DNA of 64,000 nt, from assembly GCA_039815825.1 (NCBI GenBank), contig JBCBYO010000007.1, positions 44,100 through 108,099 on the forward strand, written 5' to 3'. The translations under genes were made by a program, and so were the position numbers. Source of the DNA: JBCBDX01 sp039815825 (GTDB lineage: Bacteria > Pseudomonadota > Alphaproteobacteria > Rhizobiales > Rhizobiaceae). Under the pieces are notes generated by a model, which searched no databases, was not told the origin of the DNA, and was given only the letters and a program-made list of their open reading frames with translations. Positions within the stretch are counted from its first letter, which is position 1, and every line of letters begins with the position of its first letter. Below are positions 54,968-62,582 of the stretch, one piece after another.

Positions 54968-55039
54968 TTATATGCATGACATTCTACAAAGTTATATCCA
55001 GGTATAACCAATGCGAATGTAAATCGATCATATTGGAAT
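54968..55039. promoter_or_regulatory. Candidate operator region between the binding protein gene and the second 2Fe-2S gene
   Basis: This divergent gap contains TTATATGC at 54968-54975, an inverted repeat GTTATA-N6-TATAAC at 54991-55008, and TATTGGAAT at 55031-55039. The first and third words also occur in the LysR divergent region at 48647-48678, suggesting common control of all three transcription units of the island by the LysR regulator. Confidence 0.45.
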
Positions 55040-55092
55040 TTGTCTTATGTGCATATTTCACTCATTGGTATGGCCGGTAGAAGGCGAACTCA

Positions 55093-55338
55093 ATGACGGT
55101 AACTGTCACAATCGATGGTGAAAAGTATCAAGCCCGCGAGAGCGAGCTGCTTGCTACTCTTTTGTTACAGCGGTCTATCAAGCCAGTTCGAAAGCATCCC
55201 ATCGATGGCAGTCCACGCACGCCCTTCTGTATGATGGGCGTATGCTTTGAATGCTTGGTTACCGTTGATGGCGTAACCAATCAGCAGGCGTGTCTTACCA
55301 CCGTTGAAGATGGCATGGTGGTTGAAAGAGACCTGTAA
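55093..55338 (+). CDS. 2Fe-2S binding subunit (gamma-like, set 2)
   Basis: An 81-residue protein with cluster cysteines Cys46, Cys51, Cys54 and Cys67 and the decapeptide CMMGVCFECL identical to the set 1 protein at 46578-46874. It would be the small electron-transfer subunit of a second flavin dehydrogenase. Its stop overlaps the ATG of the next gene by one base, so the two are coupled. Confidence 0.9.
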   Translation: MTVTVTIDGEKYQARESELLATLLLQRSIKPVRKHPIDGSPRTPFCMMGVCFECLVTVDGVTNQQACLTTVEDGMVVERDL

Positions 55339-56672
55339 TGCTGGACTATTTGATCGTTGGCGCTGGTCCAGCCGGCTTGTCGGCGGCTTTAACGGCTGTC
55401 GAACTTGGTGTGCGGCCTTTGGTGGTCGACAACCGGCCTGAACCCGGGGGCAATATCTATGCATTCTTAGGCAGCAGCGCCGAATATCGTGCAGAGAGCC
55501 TTCGCACTCTGGGGACCGCTTACAGTGGCGGGCTACCGCTTATTCGGCGTTTTCTCGACGGCGTATCGAGGGACGCAATAGACTACCGTCCCAGTTCCAA
55601 ACTGTGGCATCTCGAACAAGATCGTTCTTTCGCAGTCTCAGGGCCAGGTGGAAACATCGCTGACACAGCGAAGAACATTTGCTTGGCCACCGGGGCACAA
55701 GAAAGGCCGGCTCCTATGCCGGGGTGGACGCTTCCTGGCGTTATGGGCGTTGGGGCCGCCCAATTGCTACTCAAATCCGGGGGTCAACTGCCCAGCAAGT
55801 CGATAGTTATCATCGGCAACGGTCCCCTTCCGCTGCTTCTTGCAAGCCAGCTGCGAAACGTTGGATCACCCCCAAAAGCGGTCATCGAACCCAGAGGATC
55901 CGTCCGCTATAAATTGTCGATACCCGGTTATTTGGGTGCCTTCGCCGCGCCGATAACATCGTTCAAGGGACTCATGTATCTGGCCTCGCAAAAGCTGTCT
56001 GAGACGCATGTCTATACCAATGCCGACGATATTGAGGTGCTTGGAACAGATTGTGCGGTCGGGGTCGGCTTCTACCGTAACGGGAAGCGTCACGAAGTTG
56101 ATGCAGACCTCATCCTGATCCATGATGGTATTGTCCCGAATGCCAACCCGATCAGTGCAGCCGGCATAAATTCGTCTTATAATGCAGCCCAGCAGGCCCT
56201 TCACGCTGACGCTTCCTCATCAATCAAGGTGGCCGGTGATGCGGCGGCGATTCTCGGCGCTAAAAGTGCAGAGCTAACCGGACGCATTAGAACGCTTGAA
56301 ACATTTGGTCAAAGGATCCCAACATCTCTAAGCTATGAACTATGGCGTCAGAGAAAATTTCGTACATTCCTCGATGAGGCTTATCCGCCGGTAAAGTTCG
56401 CCGGTAAGGCGTCCGATGACACCATTATTTGCCGCTGTGAATTATCGACCGCCAAGCAAGTCAGAAATACGGCACTGGCCGTTGGGCCGGATGCCAATCG
56501 CATAAAAACAGCGCTTCGGTGCGGCATGGGGCCATGTCAGGGGCGCATGTGTGGATATTCAATCATGGATCTTATTCATGATGAAACTAACACGCCCTAC
56601 CCCGATATCACCCCACAGCGATGCCGGAGCCCTATTCTTCCCGTCAGTTTCGGCGATCTCGCGTCCGAATAA
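55338..56672 (+). CDS. FAD/NAD(P)-binding oxidoreductase with BFD-type 2Fe-2S domain (alpha-like subunit, set 2)
   Basis: A 444-residue paralogue of 45181-46581. The FAD motif GAGPAGLSAAL, the LATGAQERP..MPGWTLPGVMGVGA stretch, a second nucleotide motif GNGPLPLL and the C-terminal cluster motifs CRCELST and GMGPCQGRMCGY are all present. No DAO-type subunit gene follows; the nearest unpaired one is at 47404-48573. It is followed by the MmgE/PrpD gene after about 265 bases. Confidence 0.9.
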   Translation: MLDYLIVGAGPAGLSAALTAVELGVRPLVVDNRPEPGGNIYAFLGSSAEYRAESLRTLGTAYSGGLPLIRRFLDGVSRDAIDYRPSSKLWHLEQDRSFAVSGPGGNIADTAKNICLATGAQERPAPMPGWTLPGVMGVGAAQLLLKSGGQLPSKSIVIIGNGPLPLLLASQLRNVGSPPKAVIEPRGSVRYKLSIPGYLGAFAAPITSFKGLMYLASQKLSETHVYTNADDIEVLGTDCAVGVGFYRNGKRHEVDADLILIHDGIVPNANPISAAGINSSYNAAQQALHADASSSIKVAGDAAAILGAKSAELTGRIRTLETFGQRIPTSLSYELWRQRKFRTFLDEAYPPVKFAGKASDDTIICRCELSTAKQVRNTALAVGPDANRIKTALRCGMGPCQGRMCGYSIMDLIHDETNTPYPDITPQRCRSPILPVSFGDLASE

Positions 56673-56752
56673 CAAAAGAGGCGTCGAAACATGGTCATGC
56701 CCCAAGAAGTATTTATCCGGTCACGAGTACAGCCCCTCCCAAGCACTCGCGG

Positions 56753-56816
56753 CCACCGGCCGGTGGAAGACAAAGGAATTACCGCGCTTTCCACCGGTCA
56801 CCCCTTAAAACCGGTG
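56753..56816. promoter_or_regulatory. Palindromes in the gap before the MmgE/PrpD gene
   Basis: CCACCGGCCGGTGG at 56753-56766 is a perfect 14-base palindrome. Close by, CACCGGT at 56792-56798 and ACCGGTG at 56810-56816 are inverted copies of each other. The 264-base gap 56673-56936 has no convincing gene although it is open in frame with the downstream gene. The repeats could be operators or simple hairpins in the mRNA. Confidence 0.35.
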
Positions 56817-56936
56817 ATACGGCACCTCATCGTGCACTTGTTTGACTGGCGCACGCGACGCGCGCCACAATTACTAGAATGGTCACTTCATCAAAAAAGC
56901 GATCAAAGGCACCAAGAAGATTGGCGGAAAAACCCC

Positions 56937-58271
56937 ATGTCATTACAGCAGGCCAAGGCGACAGCCCTTCCAGAGTTAGCAAAAATTGCCACCAATTTTA
57001 CGCTAACTGAACAGGCAAATATCGCCGCAATCGAGGCCGTCGTGGACACGGTGACAGCAGCAGCGGCGGCGCCTCTGTTTCCCTTCACTAAAGCCATCTG
57101 GAGCTCGTATGGGAAGGGTGAGTCGCCATTGTGGTTCACGGATCAAAAAACATCCGTCATTGGCGCTGCGTTTGCCAATTCCTACACCTCTGCCGCACTT
57201 GATCTAGATGACGGTCACCGCGCTTCGCGCGGTCATCCGGGCGCTTGCATCGTGCCCGCAGTTTTGGCTGCGTTGGAAGACTTGAGAGCGGCAGGCAAAT
57301 CAATCGACGCCAATAAAGTCTTAAAGGCCATCGCTGTTGGATATGAAGTGAGCCTGCGCATTGCAGGCGCTAAGAATTTCTATGCGCGTACCGGATTTTG
57401 GGCCGGCATTGCGGCTGCCGCTTCCGTCGCCAGCTTATACGAGCTACCCCAAGATAAGTTCGCGCACGCGCTGGCAATTGCCGGCGAGACAGGGCCGCAC
57501 ATGGCAACAACAACGGCCGGACCGGCATGGCCACAACCAAATGGTACTCACGTTAAAGAAGGCATTCCGTGGGGTGTCGCTTCTGGCATCGCTGCGGTGC
57601 AATTTGCGCAAAACGGCATGCACGGGCCGCTCGATTTGGTGGATCACGAACCCTTCTTCAACCCGGAATATATTCTGGCGCCGGGCAATCGTCCGATGGT
57701 CTGCGAAACCTACACGAAATTTCAGGCAACCTGTCGCCATGTCCATGGCCCAGTGGAGGCGGTCGACGCCTTAATTAGGGCAAATGAAATATCGCCGAGT
57801 GAAATCACCGCTGTCACTGTCGAGGCCTATAGCGGTGCCTTGCGTATATCCAACCACAGTAGGCCGAAGACAATTGTCGAAGCGCAATACTCCATCCCCT
57901 ATTGTGTCGGACTTGCTGCGGTCAAAGGCCTGGATGTTTTTCTGCCGATGAATGAAGGGGACCTTGGGCACCAGCAAGCCGAAGCAATTGCGGAAAAGGT
58001 ATTGGTGCGCCAGAGCGCCGAGTTTGAGAGAGAGTTTCCAGCTCGCACCCTGTGCAGAGTGACCATTCGGACCGACAAGAAAGAGTTTGTCGGCTCTGTG
58101 ACTGAACCTAGCGGGGAAGCCAACAAACGGCCCACTTGGATCGCACGGCTTGGAAAATTCGAAACTGTTACTGCAAATTCAATCCCGCAAGCGCGGAGGG
58201 AAGCCCTATTGAACGCATTTGAATCACTCAAGGCCGCGAACATTGAACCACTATTGAACGCCCTCGAATAG
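56937..58271 (+). CDS. MmgE/PrpD family protein
   Basis: A 444-residue protein of the MmgE/PrpD fold. Typical features are the SALDLDDGHR-like motif (here AALDLDDGHRASRGHPGA), the central KEGIPWGVASGIAA region and H.GP.EA in FQATCRHVHGPVEA. Known members include 2-methylcitrate dehydratase, cis-aconitate decarboxylase and iminodisuccinate epimerase; the last acts on N-substituted amino acids, which would suit this neighbourhood. No choice among these can be made from sequence. ATG at 56937 is used; the frame is open upstream to 56691 but the extra 82 codons look non-coding. Confidence 0.85.
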   Translation: MSLQQAKATALPELAKIATNFTLTEQANIAAIEAVVDTVTAAAAAPLFPFTKAIWSSYGKGESPLWFTDQKTSVIGAAFANSYTSAALDLDDGHRASRGHPGACIVPAVLAALEDLRAAGKSIDANKVLKAIAVGYEVSLRIAGAKNFYARTGFWAGIAAAASVASLYELPQDKFAHALAIAGETGPHMATTTAGPAWPQPNGTHVKEGIPWGVASGIAAVQFAQNGMHGPLDLVDHEPFFNPEYILAPGNRPMVCETYTKFQATCRHVHGPVEAVDALIRANEISPSEITAVTVEAYSGALRISNHSRPKTIVEAQYSIPYCVGLAAVKGLDVFLPMNEGDLGHQQAEAIAEKVLVRQSAEFEREFPARTLCRVTIRTDKKEFVGSVTEPSGEANKRPTWIARLGKFETVTANSIPQARREALLNAFESLKAANIEPLLNALE

Positions 58272-58493
58272 CGGGCACGTGCCTGTTGGTCGCGCCGGCA
58301 AGTTCGTTGCAATAACGATCCACTTAGCGGCACGGCTTAAAGGGTCAAAATGTCCGCATTGCGGGCGTTCGCCCCGACCTAGGTCAATTTTCTCTGCGGA
58401 GCTCCCAAACGGCATCTTCGGTCGGAACCGTTGAAATGGGTACTCTGCCAACACGCATATTAGATACTCAGTCGTTTTGTTTGCAAAGCTAGG
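58272..58493. other. Gap with repeat fragment after the MmgE/PrpD gene
   Basis: This 222-base gap between convergent genes has no convincing gene. AAATGTCCGC at 58348-58357 is the reverse complement of GCGGACATTT found at 61052-61061, consistent with the same vestigial repeat type seen after polA. Confidence 0.35.
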
Positions 58494-59753
58494 CTAAAAA
58501 ACAGTTTTCTTGGTAGAAGCAACAGCATTGCGGCGTGCGTTCAGGAAGGCGATTTCCTCTGGCGCTTCCGTCAGGGCAATAGCATGGTCATAGGCAACCA
58601 TGGCTTCTGTCGATCGCCCTTGTCTGGCCAAAAGATCCGCGCGGCATGCGTGATAGGGTTGGTAGGCTTGAAGATGCTGACCGGCACCGGTCGCTTCCAA
58701 TTGCTTTAAGGCGGTCGAGGGATCTGTTGCATAGGACTGTGCAACCGCGCAATTGACCAGTACCACAGGGTTGGGCTGGAGTTTCCACAACAAATCATAG
58801 AGAGCTACGATCTGGGTCCAATCAGTGCTGGCGAATTCGGAGGCCTGTGCGTGTACGGCGCTGATGGCCGCCTGTAATGCGTAGGCTCCGGGCGGTCCAG
58901 ATTTGAGCACCTCTTCCACTAAGGCAACTCCTTCATGGATTTTGCCTCGGTCCCAGCGTGATCGTGCTTGATGCTCCAATGGAACAAATGCGCCATCGGG
59001 TCCGCGGCGGGCCGGGCGGCGAGCGTCCGTTAGAAGCATCAATGCAAGGAGCCCCTTGGCATCGCGATTTTCAGGCAGGCACCCGGTCAGTATGCGCCCT
59101 AGGCGTATGGCTTCTTCAGCCAAATCGGCGCGCGTAAGTTGGTCGGAACTTCCGCGATGGCCTTCGTTGAAGATCAGATAGAGCACTTTTAGGACACCAC
59201 CTATCCGCTCCGGCAAATCCTCGGGATCAGGCAAGCGAAAACGGATGCCCGCGGACGCAATTTTCTTCTTTGCGCGGGTCAAGCGCACCCCCATCGTTTC
59301 TTGTTTATCAAAGAAGGCGGCGGCAATTTCGCTTGTGGTTAGCCCCCCAACGGCACGCAATGTCAGCGCGACGCGTGACTTCTCGTCAAGCGCGGGATGG
59401 CAGCAGGTAAAAATAAGCTCCAACCGTTTATCGGGTAAGGTCGTGAGTTCTTCGGCTTCCGGCGCATGTTGCCAATGCCAAAGCGCAATAGCTTCAGCCT
59501 TGTCCTTTTGTGTCTGGGTCCGGCGCAGCCGGTCAATCGCTTTGCGCCGAGCCGTTGCGATCAACCAGGCGTCCGGCGCATTGGGCAGCCCTGCTTCTGG
59601 CCAAGCCTGCAGGGCCGCGACAACTGCGTCCTGCAGGCAGTCCTCAGCCAGCGCCAGGTCGCCACCAAACCCGGTCAGCACAGCCAACAAACGACCCCAG
59701 TCCTCTCGGATCAGGCGGATGATCTGCGCCTCAGTCTGATTTTGCCCCGGCAT
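58494..59753 (-). CDS. ECF RNA polymerase sigma factor with C-terminal extension (ECF42-like)
   Basis: A 419-residue sigma factor. Region 2 lies at about 10-80 (AEDCLQDAVVAALQAWPEAG..NAPDAWLIATARRKAIDRLRR), region 4 at about 115-170 (RVALTLRAVGGLTTSEIAAAF), then a long extension of about 240 residues with TPR-like helices, which distinguishes this group from ordinary ECF factors of about 180 residues. It lies 6 bases downstream of a YciI/DGPF gene, the hallmark partner of the ECF42 group; no anti-sigma factor is present. The extension is thought to control activity in that group. Confidence 0.9.
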   Translation of the reverse strand: MPGQNQTEAQIIRLIREDWGRLLAVLTGFGGDLALAEDCLQDAVVAALQAWPEAGLPNAPDAWLIATARRKAIDRLRRTQTQKDKAEAIALWHWQHAPEAEELTTLPDKRLELIFTCCHPALDEKSRVALTLRAVGGLTTSEIAAAFFDKQETMGVRLTRAKKKIASAGIRFRLPDPEDLPERIGGVLKVLYLIFNEGHRGSSDQLTRADLAEEAIRLGRILTGCLPENRDAKGLLALMLLTDARRPARRGPDGAFVPLEHQARSRWDRGKIHEGVALVEEVLKSGPPGAYALQAAISAVHAQASEFASTDWTQIVALYDLLWKLQPNPVVLVNCAVAQSYATDPSTALKQLEATGAGQHLQAYQPYHACRADLLARQGRSTEAMVAYDHAIALTEAPEEIAFLNARRNAVASTKKTVF

Positions 59754-59759
59754 CCCGGT

Positions 59760-60110
59760 TTAGTCGTAGACCGAAATCGGGCGGATCTCGATCCGACCAT
59801 AGTGAGAGGTCGGTATCTCGGCCGCACATTTCAGGGCTTCGTCCAGGTCAGCAAGTTCGAGCAGATAATATCCGCCCAGTTGCTCTTTGGTCTCGGCGAA
59901 AGGCCCGTCCACTATGTGGGTTTTCCCGTCTCTGATAGACAGGGTTGTCGCCGTGGTAACGGGCTGCAGCCCCTCACCAGAGATATACTTGCCTTCATCT
60001 TTCATTCTTTGCGTGAAGCCCATATACGCCCCGACAAAGGGACCGAATTCATCGGTTCCTGGCTGCGGTCCGGATCCCTCTTGGCTGTAGATCAAAAGCA
60101 TGAATTGCAT
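59760..60110 (-). CDS. YciI/DGPF-domain protein
   Basis: A 116-residue ferredoxin-like-fold protein beginning MQFMLLIYSQEG, with the DGPFAETKEQLGGYYLLE segment that names the DGPF family. Function is unknown, but genes of this kind accompany ECF42 sigma factors and are usual targets of them. Being the first gene of the pair, it probably shares the sigma factor's promoter. Confidence 0.9.
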   Translation of the reverse strand: MQFMLLIYSQEGSGPQPGTDEFGPFVGAYMGFTQRMKDEGKYISGEGLQPVTTATTLSIRDGKTHIVDGPFAETKEQLGGYYLLELADLDEALKCAAEIPTSHYGRIEIRPISVYD

Positions 60111-60568
60111 GTGTTTGTTCCTTTCATAGCAATCGAAAGCACCCGTCGCTTTCTAGGTTCTAGACGCATGACGGCTCGCGAATTTTACATCCAGCGCAAT
60201 AAATTCCGAATTTTTCTTGCGGTAACATGAACTCAGTGCCGTACCAACTTGGTCGGCATTGTTACCTAGGTTTCAGGGTTGGGGTTTCGGTCGTCGATTT
60301 AATTTGCATGACGGGTCAAGGCTGTGTGCCTGATCTCATATTATTCGCGTAGCGCACAGGCATCCAAATAGGCAGGCAAAAGCAGCAAGATCGCCTTTCT
60401 GACCAAACACGGCATATCCTCAAAGCTAGTTCATAGAAGTCTGTCGTTCCTTCGTCTTAGGTTGGGGCGAAGAATTTTTTTCTTCGGTTTGTATAATCGG
60501 CGTAACCTCATCCGTCTGGTGACCAGAAAGCAATGTGTGCTTTCGATTGCCCTGAAAGGATCACTCGC
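60111..60568. other. Non-coding gap between DGPF gene and DUF1761 gene
   Basis: This 458-base divergent region should carry the promoters of both flanking genes. I see no gene in it. At 60468-60486, CGAAGAA and TTCTTCG form a 7-bp hairpin around a run of five T. Confidence 0.5.
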
Positions 60569-60982
60569 ATGGAGATAGCATTCTCAGACATTAACTGGAT
60601 CGCAATCGTTGCTGCTGTCGTGGCGGGCCAAATACTTTTGACACTATGGTTTACGCTGCTCTTCGGCGAGGCTTGGGCGAAGGCCTATGGAGCCGACGAT
60701 CGGGCTGCGCATACGAAAGCGGTACCGAGGAGCGTTTATGGCGTTGGGTTAGCCTGCATGATACTGCTTGTCATTGGTACGGAGCTTTTGCATCAAGCCG
60801 CTGGCATCAGCGATATTGGCGATGGCTTGATTTTTGGCCTGATTGCCGCTCTGGCATATGGAATTGCCACGGTTTTGCCGGGGTACAGTTTCTTGCTTAA
60901 GTCCGATGCGGGCGGTCTCGCTGCTGGCAGCCAAGCGACGGTTATTCTTCTGGCTTCCCTTGTTCTGGGCGCCTTCGGCTAG
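60569..60982 (+). CDS. DUF1761 domain membrane protein
   Basis: A 137-residue membrane protein with four hydrophobic helices (about 7-30, 50-72, 80-102, 115-135). The pattern NW..I..A.V..Q....LWF..LFG..W..AYG matches the DUF1761 family. Function unknown. An ATG at 60569 with GAAAGGA eight bases upstream is preferred over the frame opening at 60533. Confidence 0.82.
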   Translation: MEIAFSDINWIAIVAAVVAGQILLTLWFTLLFGEAWAKAYGADDRAAHTKAVPRSVYGVGLACMILLVIGTELLHQAAGISDIGDGLIFGLIAALAYGIATVLPGYSFLLKSDAGGLAAGSQATVILLASLVLGAFG

Positions 60983-61583
60983 GCTAAGCTAGGTTGGCAT
61001 TTGCATGGGCAACGCAGAAATTAAATGTGCCGCGCCAACGACAACCGAAGAGCGGACATTTAAGATGAATCTCGAACGGCGGCATTGTCCGCATAGCCGA
61101 CGTTCAACAAAAACTTATCAACCGCCTCTCAACCCTCCCCTATCTTCACCGCACCAATCTTCGTCACAACATCCTCTTAACGGGATGGAAGGTTGGTAGC
61201 GGAGCGGTCGGGTTTGTTGGCAGTTGCACCAGCGAGGTCGGCTTATATGAAATGAGCAATGCGCGGTGAGCAACGCTGCGGGCTCTTTTTGCCACGGGGC
61301 ATTGGCTTGCCTTAGTGAAGAGCGGCGTGGTGGACGGTCTGCCGTCGATGTCCAACCCGTTTGCAAAAATCTCCGTGCGGGGCCTCGGCGGTCCAGCAGA
61401 CATGGACATGGCTATACCGGCATTGCCGGGGTCCTGCACTTTGTGAAACCCATCTCACCCGGCTTCAGAAATGGGCGCGGAGACGACAACGCGCGCCGCC
61501 TTGTTCCCTGTCATGCATTGGCTTCAAACCTGTGCTTAGCTGTGGTCAGTCTTTTATACGCTAACCGCCAAGGAGCCTTTGCC
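60983..61583. other. Non-coding gap before the SDR gene
   Basis: About 600 bases without a convincing gene. Open frames exist on both strands (for example the minus strand 61164-61439) but none resembles a known protein or has a good start. GCGGACATTT at 61052-61061 belongs to the vestigial repeat type noted at 42100-42156. Confidence 0.5.
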
Positions 61584-62420
61584 ATGACCCACCCTGCTTT
61601 GACCTCTGATTCCGTTGCGCTGGTTACTGGCGGCGCGTCGGGCATCGGGCTGGCTGCCTCCACCAAATTCGCCAGCTTGGGCATGCGGGTGGTGGTCGTG
61701 GACCGCAATGCCGACAAGCTGGCAGCAGCGGAGCAAACACTGCGTGCCGCCGGGGCAGCGGATGTTCTGACTGCCTCCACCAATGTGGGCAATCGTGCCG
61801 ACGTGGAGGCATTGGAAGCGCAGGTGGCTGATGCTTTTGGCGGCACGGACATTTTGATGAACAATGCCGGGATCGGCATGGGTTCATCAATCACCGGCCC
61901 ATTGGATGCCTGGGAGGCGAAGCTCGGCGTCAATCTTTGGGGGCCAATCCACTGCACACAGGTTTTTGTGCCGCGCATGATCGCGCGCGGTCGGCCCGGG
62001 GCAATTATCAATACGGGCTCCAAGCAGGGCATCACCACGCCGCCGGGCAATCCGGCCTACAATGTATCTAAAGCGGGACTCAAAGCGTTTACCGAAGCGG
62101 TGGCGCATGAACTGCGCAACAGTGAAGGTGCTCAACTGACGGCGCATTTGCTCGTACCGGGTTTTGTCCATACCCCGATGATCGGCTTGCCGGAAAAACC
62201 TCCCGCGGCTTGGACGGCGGAGCAAACGGTCGATTTCTTCATTGAAAGCATGAGCCGCGGAGACTTTTACATTCTCTGTCCTGACAATGATGTGCCCCGT
62301 GCGCTCGATGAAAAGCGGATTGCTTGGGCGGCCGGCGATTTGATCGAAAACCGTCCGGCGCTCAGCCGTTGGCATCCTGATTATGCAGATGCCTATGCCG
62401 CATTTATTGAAAGCAGATAG
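61584..62420 (+). CDS. SDR family oxidoreductase
   Basis: A 278-residue short-chain dehydrogenase with TGGASGIG (coenzyme), NNAG, the catalytic serine in NTGSKQG, and Y-x3-K in AYNVSKAGL. The C-terminus is longer than usual for classical SDRs. An AAGGAG lies 8 bases before the ATG at 61584; the frame remains open to 61266 but upstream sequence is not protein-like. Substrate unknown. Confidence 0.9.
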   Translation: MTHPALTSDSVALVTGGASGIGLAASTKFASLGMRVVVVDRNADKLAAAEQTLRAAGAADVLTASTNVGNRADVEALEAQVADAFGGTDILMNNAGIGMGSSITGPLDAWEAKLGVNLWGPIHCTQVFVPRMIARGRPGAIINTGSKQGITTPPGNPAYNVSKAGLKAFTEAVAHELRNSEGAQLTAHLLVPGFVHTPMIGLPEKPPAAWTAEQTVDFFIESMSRGDFYILCPDNDVPRALDEKRIAWAAGDLIENRPALSRWHPDYADAYAAFIESR

Positions 62421-62549
62421 TTAGTCCGATACGTGCCGTGTCGGCGTTTAAGCGGATCGCTTTTCGCGATGCACGGGGCCAGTTTGTAAATATTCCCATT
62501 TTATCACGCAGATTGCTTGATCAAGACATTGTCTCTCCTATTTCTTCCG

Positions 62550-62567
62550 TTTACGTAAATGTAAATT
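62550..62567. promoter_or_regulatory. Palindrome upstream of the thioesterase gene
   Basis: TTTACGTAAA at 62550-62559 is a perfect palindrome followed by a further half-site, GTAAAT, so that GTAAAT occurs twice in tandem. It lies 23 bases before the thioesterase ATG and could be an operator, as similar palindromes bind TetR-type fatty-acid or drug regulators. Confidence 0.35.
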
Positions 62568-62582
62568 ATAGAGGACGGATTT

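Noticed and set aside
56691..56936. N-terminal extension of the MmgE/PrpD protein
   Set aside because: 82 extra codons are open but unlike the family, contain palindromes, and ATG at 56937 gives the normal length.
44051..58271. Assignment of the island to hydroxyproline or cyanide production
   Set aside because: The flavin subunits resemble both, but hydroxyproline epimerase/deaminase genes are absent and two sets plus an importer do not fit a single hcnABC operon.
61164..61439. Possible minus-strand gene in the 61 kb gap
   Set aside because: No domain, no clear ribosome site, and no match to any family I know.
61266..61583. Upstream extension of the SDR gene
   Set aside because: ATG at 61584 has a good ribosome binding site and begins directly before the coenzyme domain.
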